Of a stretch of DNA of 64,000 nt, positions 1 to 7,821 are shown piece after piece. The notes below the pieces were generated by a model. The model did no database searches and had not been told where the DNA came from. It saw nothing but the letters and a program-made list of their open reading frames with translations. The stretch is from Citrobacter sp. Cu233 (lineage in GTDB: Bacteria; Pseudomonadota; Gammaproteobacteria; Enterobacterales; Enterobacteriaceae): positions 310,001 to 374,000 of the forward strand of contig NZ_JAOWIF010000035.1 in assembly GCF_030332225.1 (NCBI RefSeq), read 5' to 3'. The first letter of the stretch is position 1. Each line of letters starts with the position of its first letter. Position numbers and translations under genes: made by a program.

Positions 1-1
1 A

Positions 2-304
2 GATGTCGATCAGGTTCTGGTTGATTTTTCTGCTGATGTGCAGTGGCTGAAAGGACGTGGCGTACAGGTTGAACGTTACAACCTGGCGCAGCAGCCCATG
101 AGCTTTGTTCAGAATGAGAAAGCGAAAGCATTCCTCGAAGCATCTGGGGCAGAAGGGCTTCCGTTACTGCTGTTAGACGGTGAAACGGTGATGGCAGGGC
201 GATACCCAAAACGTGCTGAGCTGGCTCGCTGGTTCGGTATTCCGCTGGAGAAGGTAGGGCTAGCTCCCACCAGCTGCTGTGGTGGTAATACTTCCTGTTG
301 CTGA
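2..304 (+). CDS. arsD: ArsD arsenic metallochaperone, 5' end cut by window edge
   Basis: Carries trivalent arsenic or antimony to the ArsA ATPase and also acts as a weak repressor of ars operons. The reading frame is open from base 2 and reads DVDQVLVDFSADVQWLKG, followed by the ArsD core (FNLAQQPMSF-like segment, LPLLLLDGE, RYPKRAELARWFGIPL). Compared with the R773 protein of about 120 residues, roughly 20 N-terminal residues lie left of the window, including the region that holds Cys12, Cys13 and Cys18. The C-terminus keeps both vicinal cysteine pairs (SCCGGNTSCC). The stop codon is 17 bases before arsA, so the two are co-transcribed. Identification is secure; the metal-binding end cannot be inspected. 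Confidence 0.95.
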   Translation, partial: DVDQVLVDFSADVQWLKGRGVQVERYNLAQQPMSFVQNEKAKAFLEASGAEGLPLLLLDGETVMAGRYPKRAELARWFGIPLEKVGLAPTSCCGGNTSCC

Positions 305-321
305 ATATGTCAGGAGGACAT

Positions 322-2079
322 ATGAAATTCTTACAGAATATCCCGCCTTACCTGTTTTTTACCGGTAAGGGAGGTGTAGGAAAAACTTCCATTTCCTGCG
401 CGACGGCTATCCGTCTTGCCGAACAGGGTAAGCGGGTTTTGCTGGTCAGTACCGATCCTGCCTCGAATGTCGGACAGGTATTCGATCAGGCTATCGGTAA
501 TACCATTCGCCCTGTGACGGCAGTTCCTGGGCTTTCTGCTCTGGAGATTGACCCGCAGGAAGCCGCCCAGCAATACCGCGCCAGAATCGTTGATCCTATC
601 AAAGGTCTTCTGCCTGATGACGTTGTTAACAGTATCAGCGAACAGCTTTCAGGAGCCTGTACGACTGAGATTGCGGCGTTCGATGAGTTTACTGGCTTAC
701 TGACCGACGCTTCTCTGCTGACCCGCTTTGATCACATCATTTTTGATACAGCGCCGACGGGCCACACGATTCGCCTTCTCCAGCTTCCCGGTGCCTGGAG
801 TAGCTTCATTGAAAGCAATCCAGATGGTGCTTCCTGTCTTGGCCCAATGGCCGGGCTGGAAAAGCAGCGTGAGCAGTATGCTCACGCAGTAGAGGCGTTA
901 TCCGATCCTGATCGTACCCGACTGGTTCTGGTTGCACGACTGCAAAAATCTACACTGCAGGAAGTCGCCCGCACCCATGAAGAACTGGCTGCGATTGGGC
1001 TGAAAAACCAGTACCTAGTGATTAATGGTGTGCTGCCTACAACTGAAGCTGAACATGACGCCCTGGCCGCTGCGATATGGCAACGGGAACAAGAAGCGCT
1101 GGCAAATCTTCCTTCCGGGTTATCTGAGTTGCCGACAGACAGCTTATACCTTCAGCCGCTGAACATGGTTGGTGTCTCCGCGCTGGAAGGCCTGCTAAAC
1201 GAATATGCTGAATCAGCATCGCTTCCTGTACAGAGCGAGAGCATGCAGATCAAGCCAGAGAATGTGTCGCTGTCTGCCATGGTTGATGATATCGCCCGTA
1301 GTGAACACGGTTTGATTATGCTGATGGGCAAAGGTGGCGTAGGTAAAACCACGATGGCTGCTGCCATCGCCGTCAGGCTGGCGGATATGGGATTTGATGT
1401 CCATCTCACCACCTCAGATCCCGCTGCACATCTCAGTGCAACGCTCAATGGAAGTCTCAAAAATCTGCAGGTCAGCCGAATCAACCCTCACGATGAAACT
1501 GAACGCTATCGGCAGCATGTTCTTGAGACGAAAGGCAGGAATCTGGATGAGATAGGGAAACGGCTGCTCGAAGAGGATTTACGTTCTCCTTGCACGGAAG
1601 AGATTGCGGTGTTCCAGGCGTTCTCACGCGTAATCCGTGAAGCAGGCAAACGGTTTGTGGTCATGGATACGGCACCTACCGGGCATACGCTATTACTGCT
1701 TGATGCTACCGGGGCTTATCACCGTGAGATTGCCAGGAAGATGGGGGATAAAGGTCATTTTTCCACTCCGATGATGCAGCTTCAGGACCCGGAACGCACC
1801 AAAGTCCTGCTGGTCACTCTGCCTGAAACCACACCGGTACTGGAAGCGGCAAACCTGCAGTCCGATCTTGAGCGTGCTGGGATTCATCCGTGGGGCTGGA
1901 TTATCAATAACAGCCTTTCCATTGCGGATACGCGTTCTCCGTTGCTTTGCCAGCGCGCCCGGCAGGAACTACCTCAGATTGAGGCTGTTAAGAATCAGCA
2001 CGCTGACCGTATAGCGCTCGTTCCGGTACTGGCTTCTGAGCCAGCCGGTATTGAAAAACTCAGAGAGTTGGCGAGTTAA
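322..2079 (+). CDS. arsA: ArsA arsenite-translocating ATPase (first copy)
   Basis: Catalytic subunit of the ArsAB arsenite pump; it is cytoplasmic and docks on ArsB. The 585-residue protein has two homologous ATPase halves with P-loops GKGGVGKT at about residues 15-22 and 336-343. Each half is followed by the signature DTAPTGHT. The three cysteines of the metalloid site are all present: C113 (SGACTTE), C172 (GASCLGP) and C424 (RSPCTEE, equal to R773 C422). The start at 322 is chosen because CAGGAGG lies just upstream and the protein then begins MKFLQNIPPY, as in R773 ArsA. It sits between arsD and arsB in the classical arsDABC order. Closely similar to plasmid R773 ArsA as I remember that sequence. 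Confidence 0.97.
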   Translation: MKFLQNIPPYLFFTGKGGVGKTSISCATAIRLAEQGKRVLLVSTDPASNVGQVFDQAIGNTIRPVTAVPGLSALEIDPQEAAQQYRARIVDPIKGLLPDDVVNSISEQLSGACTTEIAAFDEFTGLLTDASLLTRFDHIIFDTAPTGHTIRLLQLPGAWSSFIESNPDGASCLGPMAGLEKQREQYAHAVEALSDPDRTRLVLVARLQKSTLQEVARTHEELAAIGLKNQYLVINGVLPTTEAEHDALAAAIWQREQEALANLPSGLSELPTDSLYLQPLNMVGVSALEGLLNEYAESASLPVQSESMQIKPENVSLSAMVDDIARSEHGLIMLMGKGGVGKTTMAAAIAVRLADMGFDVHLTTSDPAAHLSATLNGSLKNLQVSRINPHDETERYRQHVLETKGRNLDEIGKRLLEEDLRSPCTEEIAVFQAFSRVIREAGKRFVVMDTAPTGHTLLLLDATGAYHREIARKMGDKGHFSTPMMQLQDPERTKVLLVTLPETTPVLEAANLQSDLERAGIHPWGWIINNSLSIADTRSPLLCQRARQELPQIEAVKNQHADRIALVPVLASEPAGIEKLRELAS

Positions 2080-2090
2080 TTTTTGTTTAT

Positions 2091-2113
2091 ACAGGGCGGT
2101 AGAACCGCCCTGT
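2091..2113 (+). promoter_or_regulatory. Perfect hairpin between arsA and arsB
   Basis: A 10-bp perfect inverted repeat (ACAGGGCGGT and ACCGCCCTGT) with a 3-base loop fills the arsA-arsB gap. It ends just before the arsB ribosome-binding site (AGGAGG, 2115-2120). No T-run follows, so it is unlikely to be an efficient terminator. In the R773 operon, differential mRNA stability in this region is known to lower arsB expression relative to its neighbours. The hairpin is a plausible RNA-processing or stability element with the same role. Confidence 0.6.
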
Positions 2114-2124
2114 CAGGAGGATGT

Positions 2125-3414
2125 ATGTTACTGGCAGGCGCTATTTTTGTCCTGACCATTGTTTTGGTTATCTGGCAACCGAAGGGATTAGGGATCGGCT
2201 GGAGTGCAATGCTAGGCGCAGGACTGGCTTTGATTTCTGGCGTTGTGCATGTAAGCGATATTCCGGTAGTGTGGAATATTGTCTGGAACGCGACAGCGAC
2301 CTTTATTGCGGTGATTATCATCAGCCTGCTGCTTGATGAATCCGGCTTTTTCGAATGGGCTGCATTGCATGTTTCACGCTGGGGTAACGGTCGTGGCCGT
2401 TTGCTCTTTACCTATATCGTCCTGCTCGGCGCAGCTGTGGCGGCACTGTTTGCCAACGATGGTGCGGCACTTATTTTGACGCCGATAGTCATCGCCATGC
2501 TACTGGCATTAGGGTTCAGCAAAGGCGCGACACTGGCATTTGTCATGGCCGCCGGGTTTATTGCCGATACGGCCAGCTTGCCGCTTATCGTGTCGAACCT
2601 GGTGAATATCGTATCGGCTGATTTCTTCGGTCTGGGGTTCACGGAATATGCATCTGTTATGGTGCCAGTGGATATCGCCGCCATTATCGCCACGCTGGTG
2701 ATGCTGCATCTGTTCTTCCGCAAAGATATTCCGCCGACTTACGACCTGGCTCTTCTGAAAGCACCGGCAAAAGCGATTAAAGATCTGGCAACCTTCAGAA
2801 CCGGTTGGATCGTGTTGATCCTTCTTTTGGTTGGCTTTTTCGTCCTTGAGCCGTTGGGTATCCCGGTCAGCGCGATTGCGGCTGTAGGGGCTTCCATTCT
2901 GTTTGCGGTGGCGAAACGAGGCCATGCCATTAACACTGGCAAAGTGCTTCACGGTGCGCCATGGCAGATCGTCATCTTCTCTCTGGGGATGTATCTGGTG
3001 GTCTATGGCCTGCGTAACGCCGGTCTAACAGAATATCTCTCTGGCGTACTGAACGTGCTGGCAGATAAAGGACTTTGGGCTGCGACGTTTGGTACCGGCT
3101 TCCTGACGGCTTTCCTGTCTTCCATCATGAACAACATGCCTACCGTGCTGGTTGGCGCTCTCTCTATTGATGGCAGCACCGCAACAGGCGTTATCAAAGA
3201 GGCGATGATCTATGCCAACGTGATTGGCTGCGATCTGGGGCCGAAAATCACACCGATTGGTAGCCTGGCAACGCTGCTCTGGCTGCATGTCCTTTCACAG
3301 AAGAATATGACCATCACCTGGGGATACTATTTCCGCACCGGGATCGTCATGACTCTGCCTGTGCTGTTTGTAACGCTGGCAGCGCTGGCGTTACGTCTCT
3401 CTTTCACTTTGTAA
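2125..3414 (+). CDS. arsB: ArsB arsenite efflux permease
   Basis: Inner-membrane carrier that expels arsenite or antimonite, alone using the proton gradient or with ArsA as an ATP-driven pump. The 429-residue protein is almost entirely hydrophobic, with about 12 membrane segments. It matches E. coli/R773 ArsB from [17 protein letters not shown] to LALRLSFTL, with characteristic stretches such as [12 protein letters not shown] and [16 protein letters not shown]. Start 2125 is set by AGGAGG five bases upstream and by agreement with the family length of 429. Third gene of the plus-strand arsDABC operon; the arsC start follows 12 bases after its stop. Confidence 0.98.
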   Translation: MLLAGAIFVLTIVLVIWQPKGLGIGWSAMLGAGLALISGVVHVSDIPVVWNIVWNATATFIAVIIISLLLDESGFFEWAALHVSRWGNGRGRLLFTYIVLLGAAVAALFANDGAALILTPIVIAMLLALGFSKGATLAFVMAAGFIADTASLPLIVSNLVNIVSADFFGLGFTEYASVMVPVDIAAIIATLVMLHLFFRKDIPPTYDLALLKAPAKAIKDLATFRTGWIVLILLLVGFFVLEPLGIPVSAIAAVGASILFAVAKRGHAINTGKVLHGAPWQIVIFSLGMYLVVYGLRNAGLTEYLSGVLNVLADKGLWAATFGTGFLTAFLSSIMNNMPTVLVGALSIDGSTATGVIKEAMIYANVIGCDLGPKITPIGSLATLLWLHVLSQKNMTITWGYYFRTGIVMTLPVLFVTLAALALRLSFTL

Positions 3415-3426
3415 TGAGATACTGAT

Positions 3427-3852
3427 ATGAGCAACATCACCATTTATCACAACCCAGCCTGCGGCACGTCGCGTAATACGCTGGAGATGATCCGCAATAG
3501 TGGTACTGAACCGACCGTTATTCTTTACCTTGAGACTCCACCTTCACGCGATGAGCTGGTCAAACTAATTGCAGATATGGGCATTTCCGTCCGGGCTTTG
3601 CTGCGTAAGAACGTCGAACCGTATGAGGAACTGGGTCTTGCAGATGATAAATTTACTGACGACCAGCTAATCGACTTTATGTTGCAACATCCGATCCTGA
3701 TTAACCGTCCGATTGTAGTGACGCCACTGGGAACTAAACTTTGCCGTCCTTCTGAAGTCGTTCTGGATATCCTGCCAGAATCTCAGAAAGGGGCTTTCGC
3801 CAAAGAAGATGGTGAAAAAGTCGTTAATGAAGCAGGTAAAAGACTTAAATAA
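3427..3852 (+). CDS. arsC: ArsC glutaredoxin-dependent arsenate reductase
   Basis: Reduces arsenate to arsenite, the form that ArsB exports, using glutathione and glutaredoxin. The 141-residue length is normal for the R773 class. All catalytic residues are present: nucleophile C12 in NPACGTSRNT, and the arginines R60, R94 (LINRPIVV) and R107 (LCRPSE). It closes the arsDABC operon and is followed three bases later by a bidirectional terminator. Confidence 0.98.
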   Translation: MSNITIYHNPACGTSRNTLEMIRNSGTEPTVILYLETPPSRDELVKLIADMGISVRALLRKNVEPYEELGLADDKFTDDQLIDFMLQHPILINRPIVVTPLGTKLCRPSEVVLDILPESQKGAFAKEDGEKVVNEAGKRLK

Positions 3853-3854
3853 AG

Positions 3855-3880
3855 ATGAAGGGGGCAGTTGCCCCCTTCAT
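3855..3880. terminator. Bidirectional terminator between converging ars operons
   Basis: The palindrome ATGAAGGGGGCA / TGCCCCCTTCAT forms a stem of about 12 bp between the stops of arsC (plus) and the second arsA (minus). It is followed by TGTT on the plus side and by CTTTATTT on the minus side, so it probably ends transcription in both directions. Confidence 0.8.
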
Positions 3881-3882
3881 TG

Positions 3883-5640
3883 TTACTTCGCCATTTCTTC
3901 CAGAAGGTTAATACCAACCGGCTCTTGGCTCTGTAGCGCTGTTAATGCAATACGCTTTGCATACTGCTCACCCACATCAGAGATGAGAGGCAGCTCGCGG
4001 CTAGCCCTGGTCTTCAGGAAAGGTGAAGATGGTTCAGCTGCCGCCAGGCTGTTATTCACAACCCATGCCCATGGCTCGATGCCAGCGCGACGTAAATCCT
4101 GCTGTAGGTTCGCCGCTTCCAGTACTGGTGTCGTTTCGGCAAGCGTCACGATAATCACCTTTGTCTTCTCCGGGTCCTGCAATTGCATCATTGGAGTCAT
4201 CACATGGTCATGTGTTTGCCCCATCTGACGCACCATTTCCCGGTGATAGGCTCCTGTTGCATCAAGTAGCAGAAGCGTGTGGCCCGTTGGCGCTGTGTCC
4301 ATAATGACAAAATGGTCGTCAGCCTCTTTGATGATCCGCGAGAATGCCTGGAAGACGGCGATCTCTTCAGTACATGGCGAGCGGAGATCTTCCTCCAGCA
4401 CCGCCAGCCCTTCCGCATCTAACCCTTTCCCCTGATTTTCCAGTACAAAACGGCGATAACGTTCTGTCTCAACTTTCGGGTCGATACGGCTGACCTGAAG
4501 ATTTGGCAGCGAGCCATCCAGCGTATAAGACAGATGTGCTGCCGGATCGGACGTGGTCAGATGGACTTTATGGCCGCGTTTTGCCAGAGATACCGCCACC
4601 GATGCCGCAACAGTCGTTTTGCCCACACCGCCTTTACCCATCGTCATGACCAGCCCTTTGCCTGTCTGGCTGAGTTCATCTACCAGAGAGGCAAGTTTCG
4701 GTAAATCCAAAGTATTCAGCGTGGTAGCAGGGAGCGGCAGCGAGGCTTTGTTCTCCGTAAATAACAGACGCAGGGCTTCCAGACCGACCAGATTAAATGG
4801 CTTCAGATACAGCTGCGAGCGGGGAAGGTTCGCCAGGTTCTCTGGCATTGCCTGTAATGCTTTTTCTTCTCGAGCCAGAATACTTTGCGCCAGTGGATCA
4901 TTTTCACCCGCAAACGGCGGCAGCACGCCATTAATGGCAAGGTGTTGATGCTGCAAACCGATAGCAGAAAGCTCATCGTGCGTATGAGAGACTTCTTTCA
5001 GTGTTGAAGCTTGGGCTCGGGCAACCAGAACCAAGCGCGTGAGAGCTGCACCAGACAGCGCCTTAACCGCGTCTGAGTACTGGTGCTGTTGTTTCTCCAG
5101 CCCCACCAGCGGCCCGAGGTTAGCGGCGGCATCAGGGTTCGCTTCGAGATAACCGCTCCAGGCCCCCGGCAACTCAAGCATACGGATGGTATGACCGGTT
5201 GGCGCAGTATCAAATACGATATGGTCATACTTTTCCCGCAACTCATGGTTGGTAAGAAGACCAGTAAACTCATCAAATGCCGCGATTTCCGTAGTGCATG
5301 AACCGGAGAGCTGTTCTTCAATGCTGCTGACCACATCAGCTGGCATCAGCCCGCGAACCGGGTCGAGTACTCGGTCACGATATGCCTGTGCTGCAGCCAT
5401 CGGATCAACTTCCATCGCGGCAAGATTTTCTACGGTACTGATATCTGTGATTCGGTGACCGATAGTCTGGCTAAAGACTTGGCCGACATTGGAAGCCGGA
5501 TCGGTACTCACCAGAAGCGTTCTCTTACCCTGATCGGCCAGCCATACCGCAGTAGCACAGGCCAGGGATGTTTTACCCACGCCACCTTTGCCAGTGAAAA
5601 AGATGAACGGGGGAATGTCTTTTAAAAATGGCATATTCAT
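3883..5640 (-). CDS. arsA: ArsA-type ATPase (second, diverged copy) lacking the Cys172 equivalent
   Basis: Second arsenite-stimulated ATPase, 585 residues, clearly homologous to but well diverged from the first copy at 322-2079. Two P-loops (GKGGVGKT) and both DTAPTGHT signatures are intact. Of the three metalloid-site cysteines, those equal to C113 (here C115, SGSCTTE) and C422 (RSPCTEE) are present. The C172 position is asparagine, in NPDAAANLGPLVG. The start at 5640 (MNMPF) follows GAGGAG by about nine bases; the ATG two codons later is an alternative. It is the last gene of the minus-strand arsR-arsH-sigma-arsD-arsA operon, which has no arsB of its own, so it presumably uses the ArsB of the converging operon. 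Confidence 0.95.
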   Translation of the reverse strand: MNMPFLKDIPPFIFFTGKGGVGKTSLACATAVWLADQGKRTLLVSTDPASNVGQVFSQTIGHRITDISTVENLAAMEVDPMAAAQAYRDRVLDPVRGLMPADVVSSIEEQLSGSCTTEIAAFDEFTGLLTNHELREKYDHIVFDTAPTGHTIRMLELPGAWSGYLEANPDAAANLGPLVGLEKQQHQYSDAVKALSGAALTRLVLVARAQASTLKEVSHTHDELSAIGLQHQHLAINGVLPPFAGENDPLAQSILAREEKALQAMPENLANLPRSQLYLKPFNLVGLEALRLLFTENKASLPLPATTLNTLDLPKLASLVDELSQTGKGLVMTMGKGGVGKTTVAASVAVSLAKRGHKVHLTTSDPAAHLSYTLDGSLPNLQVSRIDPKVETERYRRFVLENQGKGLDAEGLAVLEEDLRSPCTEEIAVFQAFSRIIKEADDHFVIMDTAPTGHTLLLLDATGAYHREMVRQMGQTHDHVMTPMMQLQDPEKTKVIIVTLAETTPVLEAANLQQDLRRAGIEPWAWVVNNSLAAAEPSSPFLKTRASRELPLISDVGEQYAKRIALTALQSQEPVGINLLEEMAK

Positions 5641-5660
5641 CAGTGATTGCTCCTCTGGAA

Positions 5661-6023
5661 TTAAGGCATACGTGGAATGCTGCAGCAGCGTGGTTGCGTG
5701 CTGTCTTCACTCCAGTCCTGACTAAGCGGAATACCTGCCCAACGGGCGATATCTTCACGAGTCGGGAGTTTGCCTGCCATCACGAGTTTGCCGTCGAGCA
5801 AGGTGACAGGGAGAGACTCCATCCCTGATGTGTTCAGAAACTCTTTAATGACCGGCGAATTCAGGAACTGCTGCGGGTTATTCGCAAGGCTGTAGCGCTG
5901 TATATCAACGCCATTCTTTTTCGCCCATTCGGCGCTGGCGTTCCATTTGACGGCTTCGTCACTGACTACAACGCTGCTGGTTGCACAGCAGCCTGCTGCT
6001 TCAAAGATCTCAATTTTTGACAT
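5661..6023 (-). CDS. arsD: ArsD-family metallochaperone (second copy) lacking Cys18
   Basis: ArsD-like arsenic chaperone of 120 residues, upstream of and co-directional with the second arsA (20-base gap). The fold signature is clear (SLANNPQQFLNSPVIKEFL, LPVTLLDGKLVMAG, WAGIPL). The N-terminal metal site reads AAGCCATSSVV: C12 and C13 are present, but position 18 is valine where classical ArsD has the third thiol ligand. Only one cysteine pair remains near the C-terminus (PRCCS). Its ribosome-binding site (GAGG) lies inside the 3' arm of a 14-bp inverted repeat at 6029-6072. Function by homology is well supported; affinity and specificity may differ. Confidence 0.92.
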   Translation of the reverse strand: MSKIEIFEAAGCCATSSVVVSDEAVKWNASAEWAKKNGVDIQRYSLANNPQQFLNSPVIKEFLNTSGMESLPVTLLDGKLVMAGKLPTREDIARWAGIPLSQDWSEDSTQPRCCSIPRMP

Positions 6024-6028
6024 GGACT

Positions 6029-6072
6029 GTTTACCTCAGTGTTTAGTCATTTGGCTTTACACTGAGGTAAAC
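6029..6072 (-). promoter_or_regulatory. 14-bp perfect inverted repeat burying the arsD ribosome-binding site
   Basis: GTTTACCTCAGTGT (6029-6042) and ACACTGAGGTAAAC (6059-6072) are perfect complements separated by 16 bases. Read on the minus strand, the 3' arm contains the GAGG Shine-Dalgarno of the second arsD, and the ATG follows five bases after the arm ends. The repeat could be an mRNA hairpin that limits arsD translation, or a dimeric operator or promoter element in the sigma-arsD gap. Confidence 0.7.
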
Positions 6073-6098
6073 GAAGGTGGTGGGGAAAAGATGCGCGA

Positions 6099-6644
6099 TT
6101 AATTCATTTTTTTGTGGCAGCAGACGGAAGACGTGTCATCCGCCTCAATCTGACAAAGTTCTGTCATCGTCTCTTTCAGGTGTTTTCTGGCCCGAAGTAG
6201 TCGGGATTTAAACGCCGTAAGCGTGATTCCCAGTTCATCGGCCAGGGACTGCTGGGGACGCCGGTTAAGGTCGGATTCTTCAATCAACCACCGCTCATCT
6301 TCAGGTAATACCTGCAATGTTTCAGGCAGGCAAATATCCAGCGTTGAGATTGCATCAGGGGATGCATCAGTTAATGGGGCATCATCTTCCAGCTCAACGA
6401 ATTCCCTGGTGGTGCGGTACTCATCAATCAGCAGATTCCTCGCCGCCCGATACAGCCAGGCTCGCGGATTCTCCATTTCGCAGAAACTGTCTGAATGAGC
6501 GCGGGCACGCAGGAATAGCTCTTGCAGAAGGTCTGCTGCTTTTTCGCTATCACCTGTCTTCGATGTCAGAAAGCGAGATAGTTCGGCTTCATGTAGCCGC
6601 CAGAACACGCTCATGCAGTTGTTGAATGCTGTTACATCACTCAT
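6099..6644 (-). CDS. ECF-type RNA polymerase sigma factor within the ars operon
   Basis: Sigma-70 family protein of the extracytoplasmic-function type, about 181 residues. Region 2 is recognisable (DLLQELFLRARAHSDSF, NPRAWLYRAARNLLIDEYR) and so is region 4 (SLADELGITLTAFKSRLLRARKHLKE). The ATG at 6644 is preferred because GAGGG precedes it by five bases; a TTG at 6656 would overlap the arsH stop. It lies between arsH and the second arsD on the same strand. No anti-sigma gene is adjacent. Unusually, the C-terminus carries cysteines (LCQIEADDTSSVCCHKK), which could sense metalloid. Target promoters are unknown; membership of the sigma family is well supported. Confidence 0.88.
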   Translation of the reverse strand: MSDVTAFNNCMSVFWRLHEAELSRFLTSKTGDSEKAADLLQELFLRARAHSDSFCEMENPRAWLYRAARNLLIDEYRTTREFVELEDDAPLTDASPDAISTLDICLPETLQVLPEDERWLIEESDLNRRPQQSLADELGITLTAFKSRLLRARKHLKETMTELCQIEADDTSSVCCHKKMN

Positions 6645-6652
6645 ACCAGCCC

Positions 6653-7366
6653 TCAAATTTTGCTCTGATTAACCCGCCGGGAAAGTTCTTCTGCAGACTC
6701 TTTTCGTTCGCTGTAGCGATCAACGAGATAGGCTGAGTTACCTCGGGTCAGCAGAGTAAATTTCACCAGTTCTTCCATTACATCCACGATGCGGTCGTAA
6801 TAAGACGACGGTTTCATACGTCCATCTTCATCAAACTCCTGCCAGGCTTTTGCCACAGAGGACTGATTCGGGATGGTGATCATCCGCATCCATCGGCCAA
6901 GAATGCGCATCTGGTTTACGGCATTGAAAGACTGAGAGCCACCGCAGACCTGCATAACGGCCAATGTCTTACCCTGTGAAGGGCGAACTGCACCCTCTGA
7001 TAACGGTATCCAATCAATCTGGGCCTTCATGATGCCGCTCATCGCACCATGGCGTTCAGGGGAACACCACACCATCCCTTCGGACCAACGAACCAGCTCG
7101 CGCAATTCCATGACTTTAGGATGCGAGTCAGGCGCATCATCAGGAAGAGGCAAGCCAGAAGGATTGAAGATCCGCACTTCTGCGCCCATGGCGGTCAGTA
7201 ACCTTGCCGCTTCTTCCGTTGCCAGTCGGCTGTAGGAACGTTCGCGCACAGAGCCGTACAACATGAGGATACGTGGTGGATGGGGAACGGCAGGAATACC
7301 GAATCTTGCCTCTGTGATTGAGGTGTCGAACAAACCCGAATCAACATTCTTAAGATCACCTGTCAT
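6653..7366 (-). CDS. arsH: ArsH NADPH-dependent FMN reductase / organoarsenical oxidase
   Basis: Cytoplasmic flavoprotein. ArsH proteins oxidise trivalent organoarsenicals to less toxic pentavalent forms using NADPH and FMN. The 237-residue length is normal. The flavodoxin-like FMN-binding loop is visible as [13 protein letters not shown], followed by the ArsH signature [22 protein letters not shown]. The start at 7366 is one base after the arsR stop, with GAGAAG overlapping the end of arsR, so the genes are translationally close. It ends where the sigma factor gene begins. No defect is seen. Confidence 0.96.
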   Translation of the reverse strand: MTGDLKNVDSGLFDTSITEARFGIPAVPHPPRILMLYGSVRERSYSRLATEEAARLLTAMGAEVRIFNPSGLPLPDDAPDSHPKVMELRELVRWSEGMVWCSPERHGAMSGIMKAQIDWIPLSEGAVRPSQGKTLAVMQVCGGSQSFNAVNQMRILGRWMRMITIPNQSSVAKAWQEFDEDGRMKPSSYYDRIVDVMEELVKFTLLTRGNSAYLVDRYSERKESAEELSRRVNQSKI

Positions 7367-7367
7367 T

Positions 7368-7697
7368 TTACTTCTCCGTCTTCTGGGGCATGGTGAGGCA
7401 ATCGTCAGTTCCTGAGCAGCATTCTTCTGTCAGGAAGGCAATCAGAGCCTCAAGGTTCTCATATCGAGCATGGCAATAGAGCGTTCTACCCTGGCGCTCC
7501 TGGCGTACCAGAGATACTGATATCAGCGATGAGAGATGATGGCTCAACGTAGACGCAGGGATTTCGAGCCGCTTCTGCAGTTCGCCAACCGGTAACCCCT
7601 CATGCCCGGCTTTAACCAGCTCTCTGTAAACGCTAAGGCGCGTGGGATGACCCAGCTCTTTCAGGGTATCTGCTGCTTTTGAAAGCTCCATTTGCAT
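7368..7697 (-). CDS. arsR: ArsR-family As(III)-responsive repressor
   Basis: Winged-helix repressor of the SmtB/ArsR family and first gene of the minus-strand ars operon. The recognition helix reads [16 protein letters not shown]. The usual N-terminal CxCxxC-type site of R773 ArsR is absent. Three C-terminal cysteines, CCSGTDDC, have the same spacing as the Cys95/96/102 arsenic site of Acidithiobacillus ferrooxidans ArsR. The frame is open up to 7763, but the region before 7697 contains an operator-like inverted repeat, so the start is placed at ATG 7697 (109 residues). ATG 7691 is also possible. Confidence 0.93.
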   Translation of the reverse strand: MQMELSKAADTLKELGHPTRLSVYRELVKAGHEGLPVGELQKRLEIPASTLSHHLSSLISVSLVRQERQGRTLYCHARYENLEALIAFLTEECCSGTDDCLTMPQKTEK

Positions 7698-7705
7698 CTC
7701 ATTTC

Positions 7706-7731
7706 TATATTTCCGGAATTGTAGAAATATA
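7706..7731 (-). promoter_or_regulatory. arsR: Probable ArsR operator
   Basis: The inverted repeat TATATTTC / GAAATATA with a 10-base spacer lies 9 to 34 bases upstream of the chosen arsR start in AT-rich DNA. ArsR-family repressors bind such imperfect dyads over their own promoters, so autoregulation of arsR-arsH-sigma-arsD-arsA is inferred. Confidence 0.55.
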
Positions 7732-7821
7732 TCTAATTTCCTTTCCTGGTAAAAGAGGGACAATGGTCGATGTCGGCACGCTCAGATTTAATCTACGAAC
7801 TCTACCGACCGAAACTGTCTC

